A stretch of DNA of 64,000 bases from Hungatella sp. UBA7603 (GTDB taxonomy: Bacteria > Bacillota > Clostridia > Lachnospirales > Lachnospiraceae), in contig DLJZ01000030.1 of the NCBI GenBank assembly GCA_002478865.1, positions 62,001 through 126,000 of the forward strand, in the 5' to 3' direction. Made by a program: the position numbers and the translations under genes. Positions 26,778-36,244 of the stretch are shown piece after piece. Under the pieces are notes generated by a model, which searched no databases, had not been told where the DNA came from, and saw only the letters and a list, made by a program, of their open reading frames with translations. Numbering within the stretch: the stretch's first letter is position 1; every line of letters starts with the position of its first letter.

Positions 26778-28085
26778 ATGAGTTACACCACGCAGATGGA
26801 TGCTGCTAGAAAAGGCATTCAGACGAAAGAATTACTGGCAATTGCAGAAAAAGAGCAGTGGGAACCAGACAAGCTGATAACCCTGGTAGCAGAAGGTAAA
26901 GTAGCCATACCGGCGAACAAGCTTCACACCTGTTTAAATCCCAACGGAATTGGATCTATGCTAAAAACCAAGATTAACGTAAATCTTGGTACCTCCAGAG
27001 ATTTAAATGATCTAGACCTGGAGCTTGAAAAGGTTCAGGATGCCGTTTCCATGGGAGCAGAATCCATCATGGACTTAAGCTCTTTTGGTGACACCAGAAA
27101 ATTTAGAAGAAAATTAACCACGGAATGTCCTGCTATCATTGGTACCGTTCCCATATATGATGCAGTTGTTTATTACCATAAAGCCCTAGGAGACATTACC
27201 GCAAAAGAGTGGATTGACATTGTAGAAATGCATGCAAAAGATGGGGTTGATTTCATGACCATACATGTGGGCATTAACAAGCAGACTGCGCACCGGTTTA
27301 AGGATTCCAAACGACTGACCAACATCGTATCCAGAGGTGGATCCATCATCTTTGCCTGGATGGAAATGACCGGAGAAGAGAATCCATTCTATGAACATTA
27401 TGACCGGATTTTAGAAATTTGTGAGGAGTATGATGTCACTTTAAGCCTTGGAGATGCCTGTCGTCCCGGGTGCATTGAGGACGCTTCTGACATTTCTCAA
27501 ATCGAGGAACTGGTCACGCTTGGAGAACTAACCTGCAGAGCCTGGGAGAAAAATGTTCAGGTCATCATCGAAGGTCCAGGACATATGCCATTGGATCAGA
27601 TCGCTGCCAATATGAAGATTCAGGAGACAATCTGCAAGGGAGCACCATTTTATGTCCTTGGCCCTCTTGTAACTGACATTGCACCTGGATACGATCACAT
27701 TACTTCTGCCATTGGTGGAGCCATTGCCGCTGCTGCCGGTGCTGCCTTTTTATGTTATGTCACCCCAGCGGAACATCTGAGATTGCCCAATGCAGAAGAT
27801 GTGAAAGAAGGGATCATCTCTGCCCGGATAGCCGCCCATGCCGCTGACATTGCAAAAGGAATTAAGGGTGCCAAAGAATGGGATCATCAGATGAGCGATG
27901 CGAGAAAACGTCTTGACTGGGAAACCATGTTCCGCCTTTCCATTGATCCGGAAAAGGCAAGACGCTACCGGGAAAGTTCTAAACCTGAAAAAGAGGATAC
28001 CTGCTCCATGTGTGGTAATTTCTGTGCCATGAAAAATATGAACCGGATTATGGACGGAGAAAAGATTACTATTTTTGATGAATGA
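26778..28085 (+). CDS. thiC: Phosphomethylpyrimidine synthase
   Basis: A 435-residue radical SAM enzyme that converts 5-aminoimidazole ribotide to HMP phosphate. This is the short form without the N-terminal extension of the ~600-residue proteobacterial/plant type. The C-terminal Fe-S motif is CSMCGNFC (about 413-420): two residues, then three, between cysteines, one less than the CX2CX4C of the long form. Core motifs include [29 protein letters not shown] and EGPGHMP. An upstream in-frame extension runs through the riboswitch and is not coding. ATG 26778 has AAAGGAGG 7 bases before it. Confidence 0.96.
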   Translation: MSYTTQMDAARKGIQTKELLAIAEKEQWEPDKLITLVAEGKVAIPANKLHTCLNPNGIGSMLKTKINVNLGTSRDLNDLDLELEKVQDAVSMGAESIMDLSSFGDTRKFRRKLTTECPAIIGTVPIYDAVVYYHKALGDITAKEWIDIVEMHAKDGVDFMTIHVGINKQTAHRFKDSKRLTNIVSRGGSIIFAWMEMTGEENPFYEHYDRILEICEEYDVTLSLGDACRPGCIEDASDISQIEELVTLGELTCRAWEKNVQVIIEGPGHMPLDQIAANMKIQETICKGAPFYVLGPLVTDIAPGYDHITSAIGGAIAAAAGAAFLCYVTPAEHLRLPNAEDVKEGIISARIAAHAADIAKGIKGAKEWDHQMSDARKRLDWETMFRLSIDPEKARRYRESSKPEKEDTCSMCGNFCAMKNMNRIMDGEKITIFDE

Positions 28086-28121
28086 TGAATTTTATATACA
28101 TTTTAAAATGGAGGTATTTTC

Positions 28122-28676
28122 ATGAATCATGACACACAGGCAGTTCTACATAAAAGCACCTACACCAATCAAAAATCAAGAATTAAAAAAATAGCACTAA
28201 GCGGTATGCTAGTTGCCCTTACCGTATCCTTATCCGGCTTTTCCATCCCAATTGGAGCATCCAGATGTTTTCCCATACAGCATCTGGTAAATGTATTAGC
28301 TGGTATATTCCTGGACCCAGTTTATGGAGTCTTAACTGCCTTTTGCACCTCACTCATTCGTAACTTAATGGGTACAGGTAGCCTGCTGGCATTTCCAGGC
28401 AGTATGATAGGTGCCTTTCTCTCTGCCTTTCTTTTTCAGAAGACGGGAAAGCTACTTTTTTCCTACCTTGGAGAAATAACGGGAACCGGTATCCTTGGAG
28501 CACTGCTCTCCTATCCGGTGGCTGTATTTTTTATGGGGAAAGATGTTGCAGTTTTCTTTTTTGTAGTTCCATTTCTCTTAAGTACGGTCTGTGGCACACT
28601 TATGGCAGCGTCTTTATTTGAGGTTCTCCGTCGTCTTGGCCTGGTTTCTTATTTTCACCGGCTTATGAATGAATAG
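28122..28676 (+). CDS. thiW: ThiW, ECF transporter substrate-binding membrane subunit for thiazole
   Basis: A 184-residue membrane protein with five or six hydrophobic helices. The segment ALSGMLVALTVSLSGFSIPIG followed by RCFPIQHLVNVLAGIFLDP is typical of the ThiW S-component. ThiW is predicted by comparative genomics to import hydroxyethylthiazole with the shared ECF module (EcfAA'T), which is not encoded here. Its place between thiC and thiM and under the TPP riboswitch fits that role. TGGAGG lies before the ATG, and the stop lies just upstream of the thiM start. Confidence 0.9.
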   Translation: MNHDTQAVLHKSTYTNQKSRIKKIALSGMLVALTVSLSGFSIPIGASRCFPIQHLVNVLAGIFLDPVYGVLTAFCTSLIRNLMGTGSLLAFPGSMIGAFLSAFLFQKTGKLLFSYLGEITGTGILGALLSYPVAVFFMGKDVAVFFFVVPFLLSTVCGTLMAASLFEVLRRLGLVSYFHRLMNE

Positions 28677-28689
28677 AAAGGAAACAGAT

Positions 28690-29556
28690 ATGGAAATAAA
28701 CTTAGAAAAAGCAGAAGCCCTGCCCCGACTCGTGCGAGAAAAGAAGCCCTTAATCCATTGCATCACAAACTATGTTACAGCAACAGATTTAGCCAATGTG
28801 ATTCTTTCCTGTGGAGGGTCACCTATTATGGCAGACCACCCAGCAGAAGTCAAAGAGATGACCCGGTTATCAGATTGTCTTTTATTAAATATTGGTACAC
28901 CAAAACAAACCACCCTTGATGTCATGATAGAAGCAGGAATGGAAGCGAATCGCCTGGGCATTCCCATTATCCTTGATCCGGTGGGAATTGGAAGTACTCC
29001 ATTTCGAACAGAACTAATTCTTGAACTTTTAAAAAAAGTGACCATGACCATAATCCGGGGAAATACCTCTGAGATTAGCACTCTGTGCAGTAAATTATCA
29101 AAGACCAACGTAAAAAAACCGTCCCACCTCCCCCGAGGAGTAGACGCTTCTGATGAAGATCAAATGACAGATGATAATATCTCTGCCTTTTCGGAAACTG
29201 CTGTGCTCCTAAGTGGTATCACAAAAGCTGTTATAGTTATGACGGGAATAACGGACATCATTGCTGACCAGGAACATATTTATCTTGTGAAAAATGGCTG
29301 TCAAGAGATGTCAGGAATCACTGGTAGTGGCTGTATGTTAGACGGCGTTTTAGCTTCTTACGCAGCCACTTCTAATCCAATCTTTGAGTCTGTTACCATT
29401 GCCACTGCCCTCTATGGCTTATGTGGAGAGCGTGCCGCTATTAAAACAAAGGAGTGCAAAGGAGGAACTGGAAGCTTTCACCGTTATTTTATGGATGAAA
29501 TTAACCTTTCTTCTCAAGCCGAACAAAAAGGAGGACTTAAAATTGAACTTCCATAA
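28690..29556 (+). CDS. thiM: Hydroxyethylthiazole kinase
   Basis: A 288-residue ribokinase-fold kinase that phosphorylates salvaged hydroxyethylthiazole. HCITNYVTATDLANVIL near the N-terminus, PIILDPVGIG, IIRGNTSEI and the C-terminal catalytic region GSGCMLDGVLAS identify ThiM. An ATG at 28669 overlaps the end of thiW but has no ribosome binding site; ATG 28690 has AAAGGA 7 bases upstream and is preferred. It couples with thiE downstream through an overlap. Confidence 0.94.
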   Translation: MEINLEKAEALPRLVREKKPLIHCITNYVTATDLANVILSCGGSPIMADHPAEVKEMTRLSDCLLLNIGTPKQTTLDVMIEAGMEANRLGIPIILDPVGIGSTPFRTELILELLKKVTMTIIRGNTSEISTLCSKLSKTNVKKPSHLPRGVDASDEDQMTDDNISAFSETAVLLSGITKAVIVMTGITDIIADQEHIYLVKNGCQEMSGITGSGCMLDGVLASYAATSNPIFESVTIATALYGLCGERAAIKTKECKGGTGSFHRYFMDEINLSSQAEQKGGLKIELP

Positions 29557-30184
29557 AGATATGCTTCTTCTTTACGCCGTAACAGATCAGTCCTATACGG
29601 GCGAGAAACATATATTGGAACAAATTGAAGAAGCACTTCGTTCCGGTATCACTCTGTTACAGCTTCGAGAAAAAAATATGGAGAAAGAGGAATTCCTAAA
29701 AGAGGCAAAGGCTGTCCGAATGCTGACAAAGCGTTACGGTATTCCTTTAATTATCAACGACGATGTGGATATCGCACTTCAATGTGAGGCCGACGGCATT
29801 CATGTGGGACAGGATGATTTAACTGCTTATGAAGTTCGCAGACTCATTGGGCCAGATCGAATATTAGGAGTGACTGCTAAAAATCCGGAAGAGGCAAAGA
29901 AGGCATTTCAAGACGGAGCCGACTACATCGGATCTGGAGCCGTATTCCCAAGCCCCACAAAAGCAGATGCCCTTCCCATCACCATGATACAGCTATCTGC
30001 AATCTGCGCAAGTGTTCCCATTCCGGTTACTGCTATTGGAGGTATTACGCTTAGTAACGTAACCAAACTACAGGGAACTGGAATTGCAGGGATTTCCGTA
30101 GTTTCTGGTATCTTTGGAGAAATGGATATCCCTAGAGCAGTCCGTTCCCTAAAAGATGAAGTAAGGAAGGTGGTGAGGTTATGA
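29543..30184 (+). CDS. thiE: Thiamine-phosphate synthase
   Basis: A 213-residue TIM barrel that joins HMP-PP and thiazole phosphate. YAVTDQSYTG, LLQLREKNM, LIINDDVDIAL, DGIHVGQDD, YIGSGAVFPSPTK and AIGGI are the family motifs. The open frame extends far upstream inside thiM. The likely start is TTG at 29543, with AAAGGAGG 8 bases before it; ATG 29561, six codons on, has no such site. The gene overlaps the thiM end by 14 bases. Confidence 0.93.
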   Translation: MNFHKDMLLLYAVTDQSYTGEKHILEQIEEALRSGITLLQLREKNMEKEEFLKEAKAVRMLTKRYGIPLIINDDVDIALQCEADGIHVGQDDLTAYEVRRLIGPDRILGVTAKNPEEAKKAFQDGADYIGSGAVFPSPTKADALPITMIQLSAICASVPIPVTAIGGITLSNVTKLQGTGIAGISVVSGIFGEMDIPRAVRSLKDEVRKVVRL

Positions 30185-30981
30185 GCTTCTCTCTGCCCTC
30201 TGTGTTAACCATTGCAGGTTCTGACCCCAGTGGAGGTGCTGGAATTCAGGCTGATTTAAAAACCATAGCTGCCTTTTCCCTTTACGGCTCCAGTGTTATC
30301 ACTGCCCTAACGGCCCAAAATACCACAAAAGTCTATCTGGTGGAAGACGTAAGCATTGCCATGCTTACCAATCAGCTTGATGCTGTGCTGTCTGACATTC
30401 CTCCACAGGCCATTAAAATCGGTATGGCAGGCTCTCCTTCTTCCATTGAAGTGATTGCAAGTCGGCTAACTAAATTCCCTTCCATCCCTGTTGTGTTAGA
30501 TCCTGTTATGGTCTCCACCAGCGGGGGCACACTATTTGATAAAGAAGGAATTAAAAATTTAACAAAGCTGCTTTTTCCCCTCGCCACATTGGTTACCCCC
30601 AACATACCTGAGGCACAGGCACTCTTATCCACAAAAAGCCCTTTGGTTTCCAATCAGGATATGGAAAAGGCGGCAACTGAATTATGGGATAAATATAAGA
30701 CTTCCTTTCTATTAAAAGGGGGTCACAGCGATTCGCATTCTAGCGATGTCTTATGTCACAATGGTTCTATTAAATGGTTCAACGGAGAACGGATCCAAAC
30801 CCAAAATAACCACGGAACCGGATGTACGTTGACATCCGCCATTGCCTGTGGTCTTGCAAAGGGAAATAGCCTGGAGGAAAGTATTTTATCAGCCAAGGAT
30901 TATATCAACGGTGCCTTAATGGCAGGGCTAGAACTTGGGAAAGGCAATGGGCCTATGTGGCATGGGTATAAAGAGTCTTGA
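30181..30981 (+). CDS. thiD: Hydroxymethylpyrimidine/phosphomethylpyrimidine kinase
   Basis: A 266-residue ribokinase-fold kinase that adds the second phosphate to HMP-P made by ThiC. LTIAGSDPSGGAGIQADLKT is the N-terminal signature; VLDPVMVSTSGG, VTPNIPEA and the catalytic NNHGTGCTLTSAIAC follow. It overlaps thiE by ATGA. It is the last gene of the operon. Some homologues take pyridoxal, but the operon makes the thiamine role very likely. Confidence 0.95.
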   Translation: MSFSLPSVLTIAGSDPSGGAGIQADLKTIAAFSLYGSSVITALTAQNTTKVYLVEDVSIAMLTNQLDAVLSDIPPQAIKIGMAGSPSSIEVIASRLTKFPSIPVVLDPVMVSTSGGTLFDKEGIKNLTKLLFPLATLVTPNIPEAQALLSTKSPLVSNQDMEKAATELWDKYKTSFLLKGGHSDSHSSDVLCHNGSIKWFNGERIQTQNNHGTGCTLTSAIACGLAKGNSLEESILSAKDYINGALMAGLELGKGNGPMWHGYKES

Positions 30982-31112
30982 TTTTCTGTTCTGATTTTCA
31001 GACTTAATCTATTAAGTGAGATAAGCGCTTGGGCTCCTATTTAATAACATTAGATAAAAAGGATATCAAGAGTGGCCATTTCTGATCTGTCCTTCTTAAG
31101 TTAGATTTATTA

Positions 31113-31174
31113 GGCTCTATACTCAATGTTGGGATGTGCTTTAAAAGCATACTTCCAACATTAAGTATGGAGTC
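31113..31174. repeat. Long inverted repeat (62 bases)
   Basis: CTCTATACTCAATGTTGG (31115-31132) pairs with CCAACATTAAGTATGGAG (31155-31172) at 16 of 18 positions. The 22-base centre is itself partly self-complementary (TGCTTTAAAAGCA). It could be a mobile palindromic unit, a structured RNA or a weak terminator of the thi operon. Confidence 0.6.
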
Positions 31175-31222
31175 ATTTATTAATCTATCTTATCGAGGAA
31201 GTTCACAATGCCATATTAAGGT

Positions 31223-31265
31223 GTTCCTTTTTAAGCAATCACTATATTGCATCAGCGAAAGGAAC
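31223..31265. repeat. Nested inverted repeat
   Basis: GTTCCTTT and AAAGGAAC form an outer 8-bp stem, and GCAAT/ATTGC an inner 5-bp stem. It lies about 50 bases after the larger palindrome. Confidence 0.45.
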
Positions 31266-31316
31266 TATCATGTCCAACGCTTTAATAAATTAATAGGATT
31301 CATTAAATTCGCTGGC

Positions 31317-31352
31317 TTCACCGACTTCACCGACTTCACCGACTTCACCGAC
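31317..31352. repeat. Four perfect copies of a 9-base tandem repeat
   Basis: TTCACCGAC occurs four times head to tail without change. It begins at the base next to the TAA stop of the downstream minus-strand gene; on that strand it reads GTCGGTGAA. It would be a hot spot for slipped-strand length change. Confidence 0.9.
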
Positions 31353-31353
31353 T

Positions 31354-31773
31354 TTATTCTATTTCAAAGGTCTCCGAATGGAAGTTACTATAGAATCTGC
31401 CATCTTTCGCAGTAAACTTCAACACGCAATAATCTGGATCAGTGACTCCTTTAGGATAATACATGGTATCTCCTTCTCTCCAAATCATCTGTTTGCTTTC
31501 ATCATCGTCTAAAACTTCTATGGTTCCCCTTAACATAACGCCTCGGTAAAACCTTGTATCGCAAAAATAAATGCAGGCATTTGAGCACTTTTTATATTGT
31601 GCGACTCTCATTGAGGACGTATTGGTCGTAAAATAAAACGTCTTGATTCCTTCTCTGATCCTAGGTGGCAGCATTGCTTTTGTATTGGGAAATCCTTGCT
31701 CATCTATGGAACTTATAAAAGAAACATTACGCTTTTCAATTAAATTCCCAATGGTTTTTTCAACATCTCTCAT
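31354..31773 (-). CDS. Pyridoxamine 5'-phosphate oxidase-fold, FMN-binding stress-type protein
   Basis: A 139-residue split beta-barrel protein like general stress protein 26 and other PNPOx-like flavoproteins. It shows VSFISSIDEQGFPNTKAM, FYFTTNTSSMRVAQY and a central NACIYFCDTRFYRGVMLRGTIEVL strand pair, which form the FMN site in relatives. It lacks the substrate residues of true PdxH, so pyridoxal phosphate synthesis is not claimed. AAGGAGG stands 9 bases before the ATG. It is monocistronic, convergent with the thi operon, and ends directly beside the 9-base tandem repeat. Confidence 0.82.
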   Translation of the reverse strand: MRDVEKTIGNLIEKRNVSFISSIDEQGFPNTKAMLPPRIREGIKTFYFTTNTSSMRVAQYKKCSNACIYFCDTRFYRGVMLRGTIEVLDDDESKQMIWREGDTMYYPKGVTDPDYCVLKFTAKDGRFYSNFHSETFEIE

Positions 31774-32058
31774 ATTCTTCTTCCTCCTTATACCTCAATC
31801 ATAAAAGAGTCAATGATGTTTGTACATTACCCACTTTTTTGTGGGTATACCATTCCTTAAACTCTTTTCTTAAACCATTTCTTCTGTATTTTAATTTAGC
31901 GTAAACTACAAAATAAATAGAAATTTTCTTAAAATGGTTGAAGAACTAGATTCTAAAGTATCAGAAGACATTATTACTTTACCATTTTCATAAAATTATT
32001 TATAAGATTTTAAATCTATGTTATAGTTGTTTCATTGAGAAAAAAGGAGAAATTAAAG

Positions 32059-33098
32059 TTGAATCAATTAGCTTACTTAGATTATATATTAGATCAGACA
32101 CAAAAAATTTTTCCATAGATAGCCCAACTGGATTCACAAAAAATGTAACAGATTATGTTATGGAAGAATATAGAAGCCTGGGATATTCTCCAAAACAAAC
32201 CATAAAAGGTGGAATCATTTGTGAAATAGGTGGAGATGAAAATTCCAATGATGCTATATGTTTAGAAGCTCATGTTGATACGTTAGGTGGAATGGTGTCT
32301 CAGATTACAGAAACAGGTCGACTTATATTAACTCCTCTTGGGGGACTTGAGCCAAATAATACAGAGAGTGAAAACTGCAAGATATACACTCGTTCTGGCA
32401 AGATCTACAGCGGAACCATGCAAATGAAAAATGCTTCCGTACACGTAAATAAAAATTACAGATCTACCGCACGAGAATTTGATACAATGGAAGTGGTAAT
32501 TGATGAAAAAGTAAATTCCAAAGAAGACGTTCTTTCCCTCCATATACGTGTTGGTGACATTGTCTGCTTTGATCCACGTACGGTATTAACAGAAAGCGGA
32601 TATCTAAAAAGCAGATTTTTAGATGACAAAGTTAGCGTGGGGATCTTACTTGGTTTTGCCAAATACGTAAAAGAAGAAAATATTAAACTTCCTCGAAAAG
32701 TATATCAATATTTCACCGTATTTGAAGAAGTTGGACATGGTGGTTCTGGCTCCATTCCAGCAGATGTCACAGAAGTGATATCCGTCGATTTAGGTTGTGT
32801 GGGTGACGGATTAACCTGCACCGAATATCAGGTGTCTATCTGTGACAAGGACAGTGTGGGCCCATACCATTACGATGTAGTTAGTGGATTGATTGAAGCC
32901 GCTGAACATGGCAAGATTGACTATGCCGTTGACATTTATCCACATTATGCTTCTGATGTTGATTCTGCATTGACAGCAGGCCATGAAGTGAGGCACGGTC
33001 TAATTGGACCAGGAGTCTATGCGACCCATGGATATGAAAGAAGTCATAAAGATGGTATTTTAAATACCTTTTTACTTTTAACAAAGTATTTGGCCTGA
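32059..33098 (+). pseudogene. M42 family aminopeptidase, frameshifted near the N-terminus
   Basis: A TTG at 32059 with AGGAG upstream opens a frame reading LNQLAYLDYILDQTQKIF. This frame meets TAG at 32116. Adding one base in the A6T5 run (32102-32112) restores SIDSPTGFTKNVTDYV and joins the open frame that continues to 33098. The repaired protein would be about 346 residues, normal for M42 metallo-aminopeptidases (glutamyl aminopeptidase/YsdC type). Downstream metal and catalytic residues are intact: EAHVDTLGG, RFLDDKVSVG, FEEVGHGGS, SVDLG, and THGYERSH. Without the frameshift an internal start at 32160 would lack the first 34 residues. It may be a recent pseudogene, slippage-dependent, or a sequencing error in the homopolymer. 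Confidence 0.75.
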
Positions 33099-33114
33099 GT
33101 TATCTAAGAGGATC

Positions 33115-33160
33115 AAAAATAGCAATGAATCTAGTTGATAAAAGATTCATTGCTATTTTT
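33115..33160. terminator. Bidirectional terminator between the M42 gene and lacZ
   Basis: AAAAATAGCAATGAATCT pairs perfectly with AGATTCATTGCTATTTTT around a short loop. A- and T-runs serve both convergent genes. Confidence 0.88.
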
Positions 33161-33181
33161 ATTCATTGATGTTATTAGAGA

Positions 33182-36100
33182 TTAATTTCTTCCTGGAAGC
33201 AGTCTCACTTCAAATGTGAATTCTTCTTCCTCAAACATATACTCTTTTCTTAAATCCGGACCGCAGCTTTCAGAACCAATGCCATTCTGACGATAATCTA
33301 GACAAAGAACCGTGTTACCTGCTGGAACCAGTTCAAAGTTATGCGCTTTTTGTGTCAATTCTTCCTGTGTATAAATGGAGGCATTAAAGGAAAATGGCTT
33401 TTGAGATGCCACTGACATTCGATTCCTGCTTCCCTCTACGGTAACAAAATCACAATCCCCTCTACTTCCATTTTCCTGTGGCCGCAAATAATCCTCGTGC
33501 ATTTCTTTTACATGGACCTGGAACAGTCCGTGATAACTGGCTCTCTTTTTATCAGAATAATTTTCAGATGGACCCATACCAAAGTAAGTCACCTGATCCA
33601 TCTCTTTTGGAAGGAAAAGTCGAAGTCCAAATCTTGGAAGTTCAGGGAATTCTCCGTCCTTTTTTACCTCCAGCTTTGCATCCACTGCACCATTTTTCCG
33701 AATGGTCCACAAGGCATTGATGTTTAACATTCTCTGTACCGGTGCTGCAGTAATGGACATAACCGTCTTAATTTCCACCCGGTCTTCATTTACCTCTACC
33801 ATGGTTTCATAAGCTCTTGATATTGCCTTATGATAATGTGCCTCCAGCCATGCTTTCTTGATGTCGCTGTCATTATCTGTAGGTGCTCTCCAGATATTTA
33901 TTTCCATAGGGCGGTCTAATAGACTTCCATTTTCAAAGAACATATCTTTAAAACAGCCAGTAAACTTATTGTAAGTATAGGAAAAATCTGCTGTTTCTAT
34001 TGTCAGGTAACGGTCATCTTCATGAATCTCAAAGGTTTCTGTTGAAACTTTTTCTGCCACCGGATTGCTTAAGATCCCTGCTGCCGTCTGATTTCTACCA
34101 TCTTTATTTTCCAGAAGAATTTCATCAAATCCCAGTACGCTTCCAGCCTCTAAGAATGGAGATTTATTCTTTAACAGGTAGTTTAGTTTCAAATAACATA
34201 CGCCTGCTTCTGGTACTGTAACAGGAATGACCGCCTTTCCTTCTTCATGAGGAAGAATATTATCCACTGCCCCTTCGGAAAGAACTCCAGTATCTATTAC
34301 CACTCCGTCACATGTCACTTCGTAGGAAAAGCAGACATAATCCTCCAATGTTAAGAAATCCATATAATTGTGGAGTACTATTTCCTTTGTTTTCTGGTCA
34401 AATGATACCAGTCTTAAGGGGCGGTATACGTTCTTAAACTCCTTAAGGCCTGTGTGTGGTCTGCGGTCAGGATATACCAAACCATCCATACAAAAATTGC
34501 CGTCATGAGGATATTCCCCATGGTCGCCTCCATAGAGATACATTGGCTTTCCATCTGTATTTTTACCCTGATAAATTGCGTGGTCACACCATTCCCATAC
34601 AAATCCGCCGCACACTTCATCGTGCTGTTCAAATACCTTAAAATAATCTTCCAGGTCTCCCGGTCCATTGCCCATGGCATGGCTGTATTCACATAGAATA
34701 AATGGCTTTCCTGTATTTCTTTCTGTGTATTCATGAATTTCTTCCAGACTCGGATACATACGGCTGTACAAATCCAGATTAGAGAAATCATATTCTTTGC
34801 TAAGAACTCGGTAACGGGCTCCCTCATAATGAGTCAATCTAGTTGGATCAAATTCCTTGGTCCATTTTAAGGCAGCCTCAAAGGTGCAGCCATAGGCGCA
34901 TTCATTTCCCATAGACCAGATGACAACAGAAGTACGGTTCTTATCTCGCTCCACCAAAAGTTTAGCGCGGTCTACGGTTGCTTCTGTAAACTCAGGATTG
35001 TCTGCAATAGCACGGTTCCAGCGGTCTCTCCACACTTCTGTTGCACGATTTTTCATGTATACATAGGCGGTGCCATGGCTTTCATTATCCGCTTCATCAA
35101 TGACATAAAACCCGTATTCATCGCAAAGCTGATAAAACTGTGGGGCGTTGGGATAATGGCTGGTGCGTATGGCATTGACATTATGCTCCTTCATCAGTTT
35201 CATGTCCTTTTTCATCTGGGAAATATCAATGACAAAACCTGTCTCCGGGTCACTGTCGTGGCGATTCACTCCATGGAATTTAATCTTTTGTCCATTTAAA
35301 TAGATGACACCATTTTGAATGGATATCTCCCTGATTCCTACCCGGTCTACGATTACTTCATTCTGAGTCTCTAAAATTACGGTGTAAAGATAGGGGTTTT
35401 CTGCATTCCAAAGGATAGGGTTTTCAATGGTCATATCAATCTTGCCACCTGGCAGGTAGCCTTCCATTCCAGAAGTTATATTACCGCTGCCATCAAGAAC
35501 TGTGATTTTTACCGGAACCTCATTTCCTGTAAATGTTACTTCCCCGTGAACAAAGGCTTTTCCGTCTTTGTGGGTTGTTCTTAAGAAATAATCAAAAATC
35601 CCCTCTTCTGGACGCTTTAATAAATATACGTCACGGAAAATACCTGTCATGCGGAATTTATCCTGATCTTCCAGGTAACTTCCGTCACACCATTTTAAAA
35701 CAAGAACAGAAATGGTATTGTCTCCATCTCTAATTAACCCTGTCACATCAAATTCACTGGTCCCATGGGAAACCTGACTGTATCCTGCATAGCTACCATT
35801 TAACCATACATAGAAACAGGAATCCACTCCTTCAAAGTTTAAAAATGCCTTTGGAGCGTTCTTATCTCTTTCATACATAAAGTGGTGAACGTAAGCCCCG
35901 CATGGATTTTCTGCTGGAACAAAGGGAGGGTCCATGGGAAATGGGTATCTGGTGTTTGTATACTGGTGCTTATCATAGCCATAATTTTGGAAACAACCAG
36001 GAACTGGTATCTCTCCAAAACTTTCTGTATTATAAACTTCCAGGAAAAACTCTTCCTTTACATCGTAAATACTGTCAAAATATTTAAATTTCCAAGTTCC

Positions 36101-36244
36101 GTTTAAAAGCTGAAACCGGTCAGATTTCTCTCTTTGCTCTGTTAAATCAAAACTCGCCTTAGAAGCCGGGATATAGTAAGCTCTGTTTGGCATGGTGTTC
36201 TCATGAAGCAGATGCAGATTTTCATAGTGTTTGGGTACGATCAT
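33182..36244 (-). CDS. lacZ: Beta-galactosidase, GH2 (LacZ type)
   Basis: A 1020-residue cytoplasmic glycoside hydrolase, the size of E. coli LacZ. The jelly-roll domain opens with an RAYYIPAS segment and FLNFEGVDSCFYVWLNGSY. The TIM barrel has GVNRHDSDPETG, RTSHYPN, the acid/base Glu in VIWSMGNECAYG and the nucleophile in ILCEYSHAMGNGPGDLEDY. GGFVWEWCDH follows. The C-terminal Bgal small chain domain (GMGPSENYSDKKRAS, then RPQENGSRGDC) is present. It would hydrolyse lactose or other beta-galactosides. GAGGAGG precedes the ATG. It is alone; no permease is adjacent. Confidence 0.95.
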   Translation of the reverse strand: MIVPKHYENLHLLHENTMPNRAYYIPASKASFDLTEQREKSDRFQLLNGTWKFKYFDSIYDVKEEFFLEVYNTESFGEIPVPGCFQNYGYDKHQYTNTRYPFPMDPPFVPAENPCGAYVHHFMYERDKNAPKAFLNFEGVDSCFYVWLNGSYAGYSQVSHGTSEFDVTGLIRDGDNTISVLVLKWCDGSYLEDQDKFRMTGIFRDVYLLKRPEEGIFDYFLRTTHKDGKAFVHGEVTFTGNEVPVKITVLDGSGNITSGMEGYLPGGKIDMTIENPILWNAENPYLYTVILETQNEVIVDRVGIREISIQNGVIYLNGQKIKFHGVNRHDSDPETGFVIDISQMKKDMKLMKEHNVNAIRTSHYPNAPQFYQLCDEYGFYVIDEADNESHGTAYVYMKNRATEVWRDRWNRAIADNPEFTEATVDRAKLLVERDKNRTSVVIWSMGNECAYGCTFEAALKWTKEFDPTRLTHYEGARYRVLSKEYDFSNLDLYSRMYPSLEEIHEYTERNTGKPFILCEYSHAMGNGPGDLEDYFKVFEQHDEVCGGFVWEWCDHAIYQGKNTDGKPMYLYGGDHGEYPHDGNFCMDGLVYPDRRPHTGLKEFKNVYRPLRLVSFDQKTKEIVLHNYMDFLTLEDYVCFSYEVTCDGVVIDTGVLSEGAVDNILPHEEGKAVIPVTVPEAGVCYLKLNYLLKNKSPFLEAGSVLGFDEILLENKDGRNQTAAGILSNPVAEKVSTETFEIHEDDRYLTIETADFSYTYNKFTGCFKDMFFENGSLLDRPMEINIWRAPTDNDSDIKKAWLEAHYHKAISRAYETMVEVNEDRVEIKTVMSITAAPVQRMLNINALWTIRKNGAVDAKLEVKKDGEFPELPRFGLRLFLPKEMDQVTYFGMGPSENYSDKKRASYHGLFQVHVKEMHEDYLRPQENGSRGDCDFVTVEGSRNRMSVASQKPFSFNASIYTQEELTQKAHNFELVPAGNTVLCLDYRQNGIGSESCGPDLRKEYMFEEEEFTFEVRLLPGRN

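Larger units (their letters stand above)
30982..31353. other. Structured intergenic stretch between thiD and the flavin-type stress gene
   Basis: No credible gene lies in these 372 bases between convergent genes. There are two sizeable hairpins (31113-31174 and 31223-31265), direct TGATTTTC repeats just after thiD (near 30978-31000) and a 9-base tandem repeat at the end. None has the T-run of a normal terminator. See the separate entries. Confidence 0.6.

Noticed and set aside
31317..31352. Tandem repeat as a CRISPR array
   Set aside because: The unit is 9 bases with no spacers between copies and no cas genes anywhere in the window.
31134..31415. A 93-codon plus-strand frame that translates the 9-base repeat as repeated Phe-Thr-Asp
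   Set aside because: No ribosome binding site, runs into the opposite gene, and the repeated part is explained by a simple tandem repeat.
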